Made by a program: the position numbers and the translations under genes. A stretch of DNA of 64,000 bases from Acidovorax sp. Leaf191. GTDB taxonomy: Bacteria; Pseudomonadota; Gammaproteobacteria; Burkholderiales; Burkholderiaceae_C. Position 1 is the stretch's first letter. Each line of letters opens with the position of its first letter. The stretch is from NCBI RefSeq assembly GCF_001424425.1, contig NZ_LMPT01000001.1, positions 360,137 through 424,136 on the forward strand. The letters are read 5' to 3'. Of this stretch, positions 8,963-17,997 are shown in pieces. The notes under the pieces were generated by a model. That model did no database searches, had not been told where the DNA came from, and saw only the letters and a program-made list of their open reading frames with translations.

Positions 8963-9759
8963 GCACCCAGCCCTGCGCCACCGCCCACCTGGCCCAGGAA
9001 GCTGCGCGTGCGCTCCATGCGCGGCGCGTTGATCACCTGCGCGGCAGGGCCCTCTTCGACGATGTGGCCACCGTCCATGAAGATCACGCGGTCGGCCACG
9101 TCGCGCGCAAAGCGGATCTCGTGCGTCACCAGGATCATCGAGCGGCCCTCGTCGGCCAGCTCGCGGATCACGCCCAGCACCTCGCCCACGAGTTCGGGGT
9201 CCAGGGCGGACGTGGGCTCGTCGAAAAGGATCAGCTTGGGCTTTTGCGCCAGCGTGCGCGCAATGGCCACGCGCTGCTGCTGCCCGCCGGACAGCTGCTC
9301 GGGGTAGGCGTCGGCCTTGTGCCGCAGGTGCACCTTCTCCAGCATGTCTTCGGCCAGCGCGTGGGCCTCGTCGCGCCGCATGCCGCCGGCCTTGATGGAC
9401 GCAAGCGCCACGTTGTCGCGCACCGTGAGGTGCGGCCACAGATAGAACAGCTGGAACACCATGCCGATCTCGCGGCGCTGCGGTGCCATCTCGGTGTCGC
9501 TCATCAGCCGCCAGCCGCCGCCCTTGCGCGCAGGCACCTGGCCGATGCGCTCGTCCTGCAGCAGCACCTCGCCGCCGTTGGGCTTTTCGAGAAAGTTCAG
9601 GCAGCGCAGGCACGTGGACTTGCCCGAGCCGCTGGGCCCGATCAGCGACAGCGTCTCGCCTTTTTTCAAGTCGAAGGAAATGCCCTTGAGCACCTCCGTC
9701 TGGCCGTAGCTCTTGGTGAGGCCGCTCACGCGCAGCAGGGGTGGATGGTCGTCGTTCAC
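8959..9759 (-). CDS. Amino-acid ABC transporter ATP-binding protein
   Basis: This 266-residue ATPase has Walker A (GPSGSGKST), the Q-loop region (VFQLFYLWPHLTV), the signature LSGGQQQR, Walker B (LILFDEPTSALD) and a switch histidine (VTHEIRF). It resembles GlnQ/HisP proteins of amino-acid importers. A GTG start at 9759 is chosen because the conserved N-terminus begins there (VNDDHPPLLRVSGLTKSYG) and GGAGAA lies at a suitable distance upstream. It is the first gene of the seven-gene operon and is divergent from the GlxA-type regulator at 9919, which probably controls it. Confidence 0.92.
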   Translation of the reverse strand: MNDDHPPLLRVSGLTKSYGQTEVLKGISFDLKKGETLSLIGPSGSGKSTCLRCLNFLEKPNGGEVLLQDERIGQVPARKGGGWRLMSDTEMAPQRREIGMVFQLFYLWPHLTVRDNVALASIKAGGMRRDEAHALAEDMLEKVHLRHKADAYPEQLSGGQQQRVAIARTLAQKPKLILFDEPTSALDPELVGEVLGVIRELADEGRSMILVTHEIRFARDVADRVIFMDGGHIVEEGPAAQVINAPRMERTRSFLGQVGGGAGLGA

Positions 9760-9918
9760 AGCATGGTTCTCCAGACAGTGGTGTGCGGGCGCTGCGGCAC
9801 GCAAATTGCACCCGCATGTCCTTGCTACCCAGTGCCTCCATGCTAGGAATGGCGCCCCTCTGTTCATTGGAGGGGGACGCAGCTATATTGAACGTATGCG
9901 ACATGCAGGGAAAACCCG

Positions 9919-11055
9919 ATGCCCCCCACCACACCCCAGCGCAAAGCCCCTGGCGTCAAAAATGGCGCCAACGCGCACCAGACCAGTGCACAGAACACAG
10001 GCGACATTGGTGCATTGATCGGCAAGCTCGACGCGGCGTCGCGGCCCAGCGCGCCGCGGCGCAAGGCGTCATCGGCCTCCGAACTGCGCGTGGGCATCCT
10101 GCTGTGGCCGCAGTTCCCGCTGCTGTCGCTGGCGGGCCTGTGCGACGGCCTGCGCCACGCGGCCGATGTGGGCGACCAGAGCCGGCAGATCCGCTGCTCG
10201 TGGACCATCCTGGGCATACCCGGCCAGTCGGTGGCCGCCAGTTGCGGTGTCGAAGTACCCGTGCAGGAATCGCTCTCGTCCGACTGCGACTACGACTACA
10301 TCGCCGTCATCGGCGGGCTGCTGCCGGCCATCCCCTCGGCCCACCCGCGCTACCGCGAGTTCCTGCAGTACGCCGCGTCGCTGGGCAAGCCGCTCATCGG
10401 CATCTGCACCGGCTCGTTCGCGCTGGCGCATGCGGGGCTCATGGCGCAGCGGCGCGCCTGCGTGCACCCCTACCACGTGGAGGACTGGCAGCAGGCGTTC
10501 CCCACGCTGCCCTTCGTGACGGACTCGCATTACCTCTTCGACGGCGACCGCATCACCTGTGCGGGCGGCATCTCCATCGTGGAGCTCACGGCCGAGCTGG
10601 TGCGCCTGCACTGCGGCCCCGACCGCGCGGCCAAGGTCGTGCACCAGATGACGGTGAACCCCTCCGCCGGCCACACCCACGTGGCACGCCGCCATGCGCT
10701 GGGCTACGGCACCACCGACCACGACAAGCTGCGCCAGGCCATCGTGCTCATGGAAAAGAACATCGGCACGCCCCTCGAGATCGCGGTCATCGCGCGGCTG
10801 GTGGATTCGAGCAGCCGCCAGCTCGAGCGCGTGTTCCTGGCCGAGACGCGCACCACGCCGTCGGAGTACTACCGCAACGCGCGCCTCAAATACGCCAAAT
10901 GGATGCTCACCAGCACCGCCCTGCCGGTCATCACCATCGCGTATGAATGCGGCTTTGCCGACGCATCGCATTTCATCCGGCACTTCCAGCAGCTGTACGG
11001 CATGCCGCCGGGGCGCATGCGCAAGGCGCTGCAGGCTGGTACGGTGGAGGCTTGA
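9919..11055 (+). CDS. GlxA-type transcriptional regulator (DJ-1/PfpI domain plus AraC HTH)
   Basis: This 378-residue protein has a DJ-1/PfpI-like amidotransferase fold at about residues 55-240. Its nucleophile-elbow Cys is in GICTGSFALAHAG. An AraC-type DNA-binding domain follows at about 265-370 (two HTH units, the second ending TIAYECGFADASHFIRHFQQLYG). Relatives regulate catabolism of arginine, carnitine, glycine betaine and other nitrogen compounds. It is divergently transcribed from the importer/amidase/DadA-like operon across a 159-base gap, the usual arrangement of a local activator and its target. The first roughly 50 residues are low-complexity and may not all be translated. Confidence 0.85.
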   Translation: MPPTTPQRKAPGVKNGANAHQTSAQNTGDIGALIGKLDAASRPSAPRRKASSASELRVGILLWPQFPLLSLAGLCDGLRHAADVGDQSRQIRCSWTILGIPGQSVAASCGVEVPVQESLSSDCDYDYIAVIGGLLPAIPSAHPRYREFLQYAASLGKPLIGICTGSFALAHAGLMAQRRACVHPYHVEDWQQAFPTLPFVTDSHYLFDGDRITCAGGISIVELTAELVRLHCGPDRAAKVVHQMTVNPSAGHTHVARRHALGYGTTDHDKLRQAIVLMEKNIGTPLEIAVIARLVDSSSRQLERVFLAETRTTPSEYYRNARLKYAKWMLTSTALPVITIAYECGFADASHFIRHFQQLYGMPPGRMRKALQAGTVEA

Positions 11056-11343
11056 TCCAGGCGGCCGGCCGTGCCATGTCGTGCGGTGACGCGGCACGTC
11101 TTTCCCCCAGTTAGTACCGAGTCAACTCTGACACAGGAGATCAGACTGCGCGCGCGGCGCCTCCGATGCGCGTTGTGCCTCGTTCAGCAAGGTGCTCGCT
11201 CGGGTTGAACCGTATTTGCGGGGTGACTGCCACTCACCGCCAACAGTCAAGATGGCTCTTCCTCTAGGTGCCAAGTCTTTCTTGTGCCGATCCAGATCGA
11301 CCCAGAAAATAACGACACAATTTTTAGAGGGAAGGGATCAGCC
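11056..11343. other. Intergenic stretch, no gene seen
   Basis: These 288 bases separate the GlxA-type regulator from the less GC-rich gene pair. I see no convincing gene, terminator or repeat. One frame running into the next gene is open for about 60 codons but has no recognisable motif or start. A boundary of horizontally acquired DNA could lie here. Confidence 0.5.
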
Positions 11344-12513
11344 ATGATTAGCCACAAAGCAGCGCGAACCCAAAGTATGGGCGCCGCCGTTCTTTACGCA
11401 GGGGCTGCGCTCCTGGTCTGTACCAGCACCAGCTGTGAAGCCTTCGGCCTTGCACCTATTCCGGAAAAGCCCATCAACAAGAGCTGGACCGACAATGTCC
11501 TGAACACGATTTCGGGAGGGCAGGGCAAACTTGTTGATTACTTCATCAAGAAGTTTCAAAGCCCTGTTCACGAGGAAATAACGCATTTAGCCTATGGTTG
11601 CGAACTTGGACCGGACGACTGTGAACGCGCCGTGCTCAGCGGACTGCCAGGGGCACCCCGGTACGTAGTGCAAGGGGTTCAGTGGAACGACAACCCACCA
11701 TTTCAGCTGTCGTACAAACAGGCCAAGAACGCACCGACTTGCATCGGATTGCCCGTTCAGTTGCCCAACCTCTGGCCTGGCTGCTGGGGCCAAATTTTCA
11801 ATACAGCCTCAAGCTTGTCGAAACCCCCAGATGACCGGGCAGTGTTTGGACCAGAGGCGCCCATCTTGCAACGCAGCCATTTTGGAGATCTCCAGTTCTT
11901 TCACGCCATGGCGGTCGAAGGCGAGCCAGCCCTGATCACACAACGGAAAATTCTGGAGTGGGCACGCTTCGCCTACGACGTTTCCGAAGGACGCATCGAG
12001 ACCAACGCGATCGTTTCCACGCCGTCCGTCGGTGCAGTGAGCGCCTTGTTTCCAGTATCGGCAAACTCCCAACACTCAAAACTGGACGTGACGCGTCTTT
12101 TCACCCAAGGGTCTTCAGATACGTCACCACAGCGCGTGCGGGACATGGCGTTCGGCTCGATTCTCCACATGATCCAGGACTCATTTTCCAAAGCCCACGT
12201 GGAACGCCTTCCGGGAGATTCTGGACGACAAGCCTGGCCACCTGACCGCGTAGTGCGCTTTCATGCCTACGCACGGCAAGATCACTCCCTGCACGCCGAC
12301 GCGGACGAGCGAGAAGCGTTTCTCGCGGACGATACAAGGCTTATCCTCGTCGAAGCCGTTCGGCGTGTTGTAGAGAAACGGGGTGCTAAGTGGGAAGAGT
12401 TCGAGAAAGTCTTGGTCGAGATATTCGACCCGATCGACGCAGGGACGCAAGCTGGGCCGGGTGAGAAATTCCGATACAAGCTCGCATCTCCTGTAGAAAC
12501 GCAAGCACCTTGA
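11344..12513 (+). CDS. Putative secreted or lipid-anchored protein, zinc-phospholipase-C/S1-nuclease-like
   Basis: The start at 11344 gives a 389-residue protein; an in-frame ATG lies 20 codons upstream but lacks a good ribosome site. The N-terminus (AAVLYAGAALLVCTSTSCEA) is a signal or lipoprotein-like peptide with two cysteines. Histidine/aspartate clusters are spaced through the chain: HEEITHLAYGCEL, RSHFGDLQFFHAM, ILHMIQDSFSKAHVER and RQDHSLHADAD. The motif HxxQDSxSKxH is reminiscent of the zinc-binding helices of bacterial phospholipase C and S1/P1 nucleases, so a metal-dependent hydrolase is my best guess. Codon use is clearly less GC-biased than in the flanks, which suggests transfer. 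No function is established. Confidence 0.55.
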   Translation: MISHKAARTQSMGAAVLYAGAALLVCTSTSCEAFGLAPIPEKPINKSWTDNVLNTISGGQGKLVDYFIKKFQSPVHEEITHLAYGCELGPDDCERAVLSGLPGAPRYVVQGVQWNDNPPFQLSYKQAKNAPTCIGLPVQLPNLWPGCWGQIFNTASSLSKPPDDRAVFGPEAPILQRSHFGDLQFFHAMAVEGEPALITQRKILEWARFAYDVSEGRIETNAIVSTPSVGAVSALFPVSANSQHSKLDVTRLFTQGSSDTSPQRVRDMAFGSILHMIQDSFSKAHVERLPGDSGRQAWPPDRVVRFHAYARQDHSLHADADEREAFLADDTRLILVEAVRRVVEKRGAKWEEFEKVLVEIFDPIDAGTQAGPGEKFRYKLASPVETQAP

Positions 12514-12615
12514 TGAGAACGTCATAGCCCACTGGCCAGATTGAAACCGCAGCAACCTATCGACGAACTTACTGGGGCCGTCAATGCTCAAGCTGTCTTC
12601 GCAACACCTATCGAC

Positions 12616-13212
12616 ATGCGCACCAACTACGTCCTGATCGACTACGAGAACGTCCAGCCTGAGCATATGGATGTGCTAAACAATGAGCACTTCAAGGTGC
12701 TGGTGTTCGTGGGCGCCAGCCAAGCCAAGGTGCGCTTCGACGTAGCCAATACGCTGCAGCAGATGCGGGATCGTGCGGAGTACATACGGATCTCTGGCAA
12801 TGGCAGCAACGCGCTGGATTTTCACATCGCATTCCACATCGGTGAACTTTCGGCCAAGGATCCGACCGGGTATTTCCACATCGTCTCCAAAGACACAGGC
12901 TTCGACCCACTGATTCAGCATCTGAAAGAGCGCAAGATCTTTGCGGGCAGGGTCAAGGATGTAGCGGATATCCACCTGGTGAAGACTGTGAACGCCAGGA
13001 CCGCAGACGACAAGCTCGACCTCATTGTGGCCGACCTGCAGCGGCGCGGTGCATCCAAGCCTCGCGCAGTCAAGACTCTTACGAGTACCATCGCCGCGAT
13101 CTTCAACAGAAAACTCAGCACCGATGAACTTGCAGGTCTCATCCAGCGCTTGGAAGCCAATGGGTGGATCGCCGTGTCGGGTACAAAAGTCGCCTACTCC
13201 CTGCCCAGTTGA
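12616..13212 (+). CDS. PIN/NYN-type domain protein with C-terminal winged-helix-like region
   Basis: This 198-residue protein starts MRTNYVLIDYENVQ, the first acidic strand of PIN/NYN-type nuclease folds. Further acidic positions are in NALDFHIAFHIGEL and in the segment HIVSKDTGFDPLIQHLKER. Together they resemble the conserved Asp set of NYN/PIN-like RNases. Residues from about 125 (RRGASKPRAVKTLTSTIAAIF) look like a small helical DNA- or RNA-binding module. The frame continues upstream to a TTG at 12541, but the conserved domain begins at the ATG used here. It follows the putative hydrolase by about 100 bases and shares its lower GC. Function is unproven. Confidence 0.7.
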   Translation: MRTNYVLIDYENVQPEHMDVLNNEHFKVLVFVGASQAKVRFDVANTLQQMRDRAEYIRISGNGSNALDFHIAFHIGELSAKDPTGYFHIVSKDTGFDPLIQHLKERKIFAGRVKDVADIHLVKTVNARTADDKLDLIVADLQRRGASKPRAVKTLTSTIAAIFNRKLSTDELAGLIQRLEANGWIAVSGTKVAYSLPS

Positions 13213-13477
13213 CGCCGTTGATCGTGCCAGGGCAACGTGCATGACGTCAGGCTGGACGCGATCTGAACATTGAAGACTAGACACACACGCGCTGCTGCAG
13301 CTAGGCTGCTGGTGTCACGGCGCACAGAGCGCCGCCATGTCCCGATGGATGCGTTGCTGCGCCGCCTCAGTCCGCTCCACTTCCGGCGGCAGGTCACCGC
13401 ACTTCTACCAAAACCGCATCGCGCAGGTGTCTGCGGTGTGCGTGAAGAGAACTGACCTCAGCGCGTGCGGCGCACCA

Positions 13478-14353
13478 TCACTTGCACGACGGCAGCTTCC
13501 AGTCCGCCGCACGGTCCACGCCGGCCCGGGCGTTCTGGCCCACGGGTATGTACCACACGTCCTGCACCAGGCCGTAGGTCTTGCCGATCTTGCGCAGCTC
13601 GCAGCTGCCCCAGAGCTTGGCGATCTCGGCGTTCACGGCCTTCACCAGTTCGGGGTTGTCCTTGTTCAGGCCGAACACCACCTGGCCCAGGCCCGTGAGC
13701 AACGGGTAGTCGGGCGATGCGTCGCTGAAGGCGTTGAACTTGATCTTCCACTGCGGGTTCTGCGAGATCGCGTACTGCATCACCGGCGGGTCGCCGATCA
13801 CCGCGTCGATGCGCCCGGCCAGCAGGTCGCGCACCGCGGCGTCCGAGGTGTCGTACAGCGCCAGTTGCAGGCCGTTGATCTTGCGCAGCTCGGGGATGAA
13901 CGAGAAGCCCGTGATGGTGCCGACCTTCTTGCCTTCCAGGTCCTTGAGGCGGCTCCAGTCAGTCTTGTCCGACTGCGTGATGCCGTTCTTGAAATAGTGG
14001 ATGGGGTCGCTCAGCGCCATGATTTTCGAGCGCTGCTCGGTCCAGCCCATGGTGCCGGCCATCACGTCCACGCGTTTGGATTGCACCGAGGCGATGGTGC
14101 CCGACCACTCCATCAGCGCGGGCTTGACCTTGAGCTGCAGCGCCTGCGCAATGCGCTGCAAAATCTCGCCGTCGTAGCCCACCATCTTGCCGTCCTGGTA
14201 GCCGGTGCCGGGCATGTCGCCCGAGAACGCGATGGTGAAGGCGCCCTTGTCCACGGTCTCCAGGGCGTGGGCCGACAGCCCCAGCGCCGACAGGCAGGTG
14301 GCGGCGGCGAACGAGGCCAGCAGCCTCGCGATCTTCGATGTGGGATTGCGCAT
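13478..14353 (-). CDS. Orphan amino-acid-type substrate-binding protein
   Basis: This 291-residue periplasmic protein has a signal peptide ending SAHA-LET. An SBP_bac_3 fold follows: GAFTIAFSGDMPGTGYQDG, then VGYDGEILQRIAQAL, VDVMAGTMGWTEQRS, and a second lobe with VGTITGFSFIPEL and GRIDAVIGDPPV. The conserved Arg of amino-acid-binding members that would follow the TEQR segment is present. No permease or ATPase gene adjoins it, so it either borrows another importer or acts as a sensor ligand carrier. The gene on its upstream side is a divergent aldolase-type gene. Confidence 0.85.
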   Translation of the reverse strand: MRNPTSKIARLLASFAAATCLSALGLSAHALETVDKGAFTIAFSGDMPGTGYQDGKMVGYDGEILQRIAQALQLKVKPALMEWSGTIASVQSKRVDVMAGTMGWTEQRSKIMALSDPIHYFKNGITQSDKTDWSRLKDLEGKKVGTITGFSFIPELRKINGLQLALYDTSDAAVRDLLAGRIDAVIGDPPVMQYAISQNPQWKIKFNAFSDASPDYPLLTGLGQVVFGLNKDNPELVKAVNAEIAKLWGSCELRKIGKTYGLVQDVWYIPVGQNARAGVDRAADWKLPSCK

Positions 14354-14597
14354 GGTGGTGATCTCCAGAAGTCCGGTTATTCCGTCCCACCGACTGATGG
14401 GATGGATGAATGAACTTTAGGGACGCACCCCGCGCCGCGATTGGAGGTTCTCACAGCGCAATGGAACGGCTGCGACATTGCGGGAAAGCCCGTACCGCGC
14501 ACCCCCAAACGCCGCTTGTGTAGCCTGCCTGACACCCGTTTGCGCTGCAGCGGCCTACAGTGCACCTTCGTACCCAACAACCCACGGAGACAAGCCC

Positions 14598-15368
14598 ATG
14601 CTCAGCATTCCCTCGCTCAAGGACAGCGTGTCCGCCCCAGAATGGCAGTTGCGCTGCGACCTGGCCGCGTGCTACCGGCTCGTGAGCCTTTACGGCTGGA
14701 GTGACCTGGTCTTCACCCACATCAGCGCCAAGCTGCCCGAGTCGGTCTCGGGCCCCGAGCACCAGTTCCTCATCAATCCCTACGGCCTGATGTTCGAGGA
14801 GATCACCGCGTCGAGCCTGATCAAGGTGGACATGCAGTGCAACAAGCTGCACGACTCGCCCTTCCCGGTGAACCCCGCGGGCTTCGTGATCCACAGCGCC
14901 GTGCACGAGGCCCGGCCCGAGGCTGGCTGCGTGCTGCACACCCACACCCGCGCGGGCGTGGCGGTCAGCGCGCAAAAGGGCGGCGTGCTGCCCATCAGCC
15001 AGCAGAGCACGTTCGTGCTGGGCTCGCTGGCGTACCACGGGTACGAGGGCGTGGCCTTTCGCGACGAGGAAAAGCCGCGCCTGCAGGCCGACCTGGGCGA
15101 GGCCAACTTCCTCATGCTGCGCAACCATGGCCTGCTCACCGTGGGCAAGACGATTGCCGATGCGTTCCTGTCGATGTACACCTTCGAGAACACCTGCCGC
15201 ATCCAGATCGATGCGCAGGCCGGCGGCGAGCTCACGGCCGTGAACCCGCAGATCGTGAGCGGCGTGGCGCAGGCCATGCGCGTGCAGACAGGCGGCCTGG
15301 GCGGTGCGTTTGCCTGGCCCGCACTGCTGCGCAAGGTGCAGCGCGAGGCACCGGGTTACGACAGCTGA
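14598..15368 (+). CDS. Class II aldolase/adducin family protein
   Basis: This 256-residue protein carries the class II aldolase zinc ligands: HTHTRAG (about residue 113-119) and the later NHGLLTVG, plus the N-terminal DLVFTHISAKLP segment. The family includes fuculose-, rhamnulose- and ribulose-phosphate aldolases and epimerases. This subgroup, frequent in proteobacteria, is often of unknown substrate. The start at 14598 is preceded by CGGAGAC. It is divergent from the orphan binding protein and lies about 110 bases before the GST gene on the same strand. Confidence 0.85.
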   Translation: MLSIPSLKDSVSAPEWQLRCDLAACYRLVSLYGWSDLVFTHISAKLPESVSGPEHQFLINPYGLMFEEITASSLIKVDMQCNKLHDSPFPVNPAGFVIHSAVHEARPEAGCVLHTHTRAGVAVSAQKGGVLPISQQSTFVLGSLAYHGYEGVAFRDEEKPRLQADLGEANFLMLRNHGLLTVGKTIADAFLSMYTFENTCRIQIDAQAGGELTAVNPQIVSGVAQAMRVQTGGLGGAFAWPALLRKVQREAPGYDS

Positions 15369-15480
15369 TGCCGCAGGGGCCGTCCCACACAACCGCGCGC
15401 ACCCGAACGACAGCAGGCGTCACGCACAAGGCATAGGATGGCGGGTTTCTCCGTCACTTTTTTGGAAGGACCTTTTCATC

Positions 15481-16089
15481 ATGAAGCTGTACTACTCCCC
15501 CGGCGCCTGCTCTTTGTCCCCGCACATCGCCCTGCACGAGGCGGGCCTGGCCTTCACGCCCGTGCTCGCCAGCACCAAGAGCCACAAGCTGCAGGACGGC
15601 ACCGACTACTACAGCATCAACCCGCTGGGCTATGTGCCCATGCTGGAGCTGGACGACGGCACGCGCCTGCGCGAAGGCCCGGCCATCGTGCAGTACATCG
15701 CCGACCAGGTGCCCCTGAAGATGCTGGCGCCCACCAACGGCTCGCTGCAGCGCTACCGCCTGCAGGAATGGCTGACCTTCATCGGCACCGAAATCCACAA
15801 GGGCTTCAGCCCCCTGTTCAACCCCGCCACGCCTGAGGAATACAAGACCATGGCGCGCGAGAAGCTGCTGCAGCGCCTGCAGTGGGTGGACAGCCAGCTG
15901 GCCGACAAGCAGTACCTGATGGGCGACCAGTTCACCGTGGCCGACGGCTACCTGTTCACCGTGACCAACTGGGCCAAGCCGACCAACGTGGATATTTCCG
16001 CTCTGACGAACCTGGCCGCCTACCGTGACCGCGTGGCCGCCCGCCCTGCGGTGCAGGAGGCCATGAAGGCCGAAGGCTTGCTGAAATAG
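15481..16089 (+). CDS. gstA: Glutathione S-transferase (beta-class type)
   Basis: This 202-residue protein begins MKLYYSPGACSLSPHIALHE, the hallmark of beta-class bacterial GSTs, whose conserved Cys10 (GACSLSPH) takes part in glutathione chemistry. The thioredoxin-like domain continues to about residue 80 (GYVPMLELDDG, EGPAIVQYIAD). The helical domain contains MGDQFTVADGYLF, the conserved N-capping segment. It conjugates or reduces electrophiles with glutathione in the cytosol. The ATG is preceded by GGAAGGA. It is probably its own transcription unit and converges with tauC. Confidence 0.9.
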   Translation: MKLYYSPGACSLSPHIALHEAGLAFTPVLASTKSHKLQDGTDYYSINPLGYVPMLELDDGTRLREGPAIVQYIADQVPLKMLAPTNGSLQRYRLQEWLTFIGTEIHKGFSPLFNPATPEEYKTMAREKLLQRLQWVDSQLADKQYLMGDQFTVADGYLFTVTNWAKPTNVDISALTNLAAYRDRVAARPAVQEAMKAEGLLK

Positions 16090-16095
16090 TAGGCA

Positions 16096-16215
16096 CCCCC
16101 TGAGGCGCTGCGCGCCTTCCCCCTCTCTCGACTCGCTGCGCGATTCGGGAGGGGGACGCACCCAGCGCGGCGGGGCGGCCCTTGCGCGGGTGCGCTGGCC
16201 TTGGGCCGCGCCAGT
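16096..16215 (+). repeat. Comamonadaceae-type palindromic intergenic repeat, family 2
   Basis: About 120 bases rich in C-runs and G-runs begin CCCCCTGAGGCG and end GGCCGCGCCAGT, with an internal CCCCCTC/GGGAGGGGG stem. A related copy in the opposite orientation lies at 43532-43630. It fills the convergent gap between gstA and tauC and could serve as a bidirectional terminator. Confidence 0.65.
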
Positions 16216-16259
16216 TTCATGCGCTGTGGCGGGCCACAGTTCCGAGACTGACTCAAAGA

Positions 16260-17171
16260 CTAACGCCCCTTCCAGGGCACGAAGCGCTGCTCCAGCCAGC
16301 GCATGAACCAGTCGAAGGTCCACGCCACCAGGCCGATGACCAGGATGCCCATCACCACCACGTCGGTGCGCAAAAAGTTCGAGGCATTCAGCACCATCTG
16401 CCCCAGCCCCACGGTGGCTGCCACCATCTCGGCGGCCACGAGCGTGGTCCAGCCGAAGCCGATGGCGATGCGCAGGCCCACCATGATCTCGGGCAGTGCA
16501 GCGGGCACGATGACGTGCCGCACCAGCTGCCAGCGGCCCGCGCCCAGCGACAGGGCGGCGTTGATCTGTTCTATGCTGGCGCTGCGCACGCCGGCCTTGG
16601 CGGCCAGCGCGATGGGGGCAAAACAGGCCAGGTAGATCAAGAGGATCTTGGCGGTCTCGTCGATGCCGAACCAGATCACGATCAGCGGCAGGTAGGCCAG
16701 CGGCGGCAGCGGGCGGTAGAACTCGATGGGCGGGTCGAACACGCCGCGCGCCACGCGGCTCACGCCCATGGCGATGCCCACCGGCACGGCCGTGACAGCC
16801 GCCAAAGCGAAGGCGCCGAATACGCGGATGGCGCTCCATTGCAGGTGCTTCCACAGCGGCTCACCGCCCTGGATGGTGCCGCGCCAGGCATCGCCGAACG
16901 CACGCAGCACGGCATCGGGTGCGGGCAGGAACAAGGGCGGCACCCAGGCCAGGTGCGTGGCCAGCCACCACAGCGCCACCAGTGCGGCCACGCAGGCAGC
17001 GCTGATGCCACGGCTCGGCCCGCTGCCGGGCAGACGGAACGGTGCCACGGCACGCAGCGAGGACGCTGCGGGTGCAACGTGCGGCGCGGCAGGTGCATCG
17101 GACACGGCTGCGCCGGGCGCATCGCGTCCGATGCCCGGCACTACCAGGATCTGGCTCATCGCATCAGGCAT
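16260..17171 (-). CDS. tauC: Taurine/sulfonate ABC transporter permease
   Basis: This 303-residue inner-membrane protein is of the TauC/SsuC type, with about six membrane spans. The permease loop around [27 protein letters not shown] corresponds to the EAA-like contact site. The start at 17171 overlaps the end of tauB by eight bases; a second ATG at 17159 is also possible. The N-terminal roughly 60 residues are Ala/Pro-rich and may be a cytoplasmic tail. It forms the channel for the sulfonate delivered by TauA. Confidence 0.87.
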   Translation of the reverse strand: MPDAMSQILVVPGIGRDAPGAAVSDAPAAPHVAPAASSLRAVAPFRLPGSGPSRGISAACVAALVALWWLATHLAWVPPLFLPAPDAVLRAFGDAWRGTIQGGEPLWKHLQWSAIRVFGAFALAAVTAVPVGIAMGVSRVARGVFDPPIEFYRPLPPLAYLPLIVIWFGIDETAKILLIYLACFAPIALAAKAGVRSASIEQINAALSLGAGRWQLVRHVIVPAALPEIMVGLRIAIGFGWTTLVAAEMVAATVGLGQMVLNASNFLRTDVVVMGILVIGLVAWTFDWFMRWLEQRFVPWKGR

Positions 17172-17997
17172 GGGCGGGCTCCGCATTTGCCACGACGCCG
17201 GGCGCGATCCAGTCCAGCACGCGTTCGCGCCAGGCGATGAATTGCGCATCCGATTTCACCGTGCGCGCAGCCCGGCCACCCAGGTATTCGGTGTTGAACG
17301 CCAGCGCATGCTGCTGCGCGATGCGGCCCGGGCGCGGTGTCATCACGATGAGGCGCGAGGCCAGGAACAGCGCCTCCTCGACATCGTGGGTGATAAAGAA
17401 AATCGTCTTGCCTGTGCGCTGCCACAGCTGCAGCACCAGCTCCTGCAGCGACTCGCGGGTGAACGCGTCGAGCGCGCCCAGCGGCTCGTCCATGAGCAGC
17501 ACGTCGGGGTCGCTGGCCAGGGCGCGGGCCATGCCCACGCGCTGCTGCATACCGCCCGACAGCTGCCACACGGGCGCGTCGGCAAAGGCCTCCAGGCCCA
17601 CCAGGGCCAGCTTCTCGGTAGCCAATCGACGACGCTCGGTGCGCGGCACGCCGCGCAGGCGCAGGCCCAGCGCCACGTTGTCGACCACGTTGAGCCAGGG
17701 CATGAGGGCATGCTTTTGGAACACCACGCCGCGCTCCGCGCCCGGCCCGGTGACGGCGCGGCCGTTGAGCGTGATGCTGCCGGACGATGCCTCGGTGAAG
17801 CCCGCGATGCAGTTGAGCAGCGTGGTTTTGCCGCAGCCCGAGGCGCCCAGCGCCACCACCAGCTCGCCGCGGGCGATGTCGAGGTCCACGTCCTGCAGCG
17901 CGAGCACCGGCGACGCCTGGCGCGCACCGGCATAGCGCACGTTCAGGCCCCGTATCTGCAGGCCATGTTCTGCGCCGTCACCGTGCCTACTTGGCAC
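17164..17997 (-). CDS. tauB: Taurine/sulfonate ABC transporter ATP-binding protein
   Basis: This 277-residue ATPase has Walker A (GASGCGKTT), the signature LSGGMQQR, Walker B ([11 protein letters not shown]) and the H-loop ([12 protein letters not shown]), matching nitrate/sulfonate/taurine importers. The GTG start at 17997 lies inside the end of tauA (11-base overlap), and no other plausible start precedes the conserved region. It energises uptake with TauC and TauA. Such operons are usually induced by sulfate limitation through CysB/Cbl-type regulators, but no operator was identified here. Confidence 0.88.
   Translation of the reverse strand: MPSRHGDGAEHGLQIRGLNVRYAGARQASPVLALQDVDLDIARGELVVALGASGCGKTTLLNCIAGFTEASSGSITLNGRAVTGPGAERGVVFQKHALMPWLNVVDNVALGLRLRGVPRTERRRLATEKLALVGLEAFADAPVWQLSGGMQQRVGMARALASDPDVLLMDEPLGALDAFTRESLQELVLQLWQRTGKTIFFITHDVEEALFLASRLIVMTPRPGRIAQQHALAFNTEYLGGRAARTVKSDAQFIAWRERVLDWIAPGVVANAEPAHA

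Noticed and set aside
13213..13477. Small gene in the gap before the orphan binding protein
   Set aside because: Open frames here are short, Arg/His-rich and lack ribosome sites or motifs.
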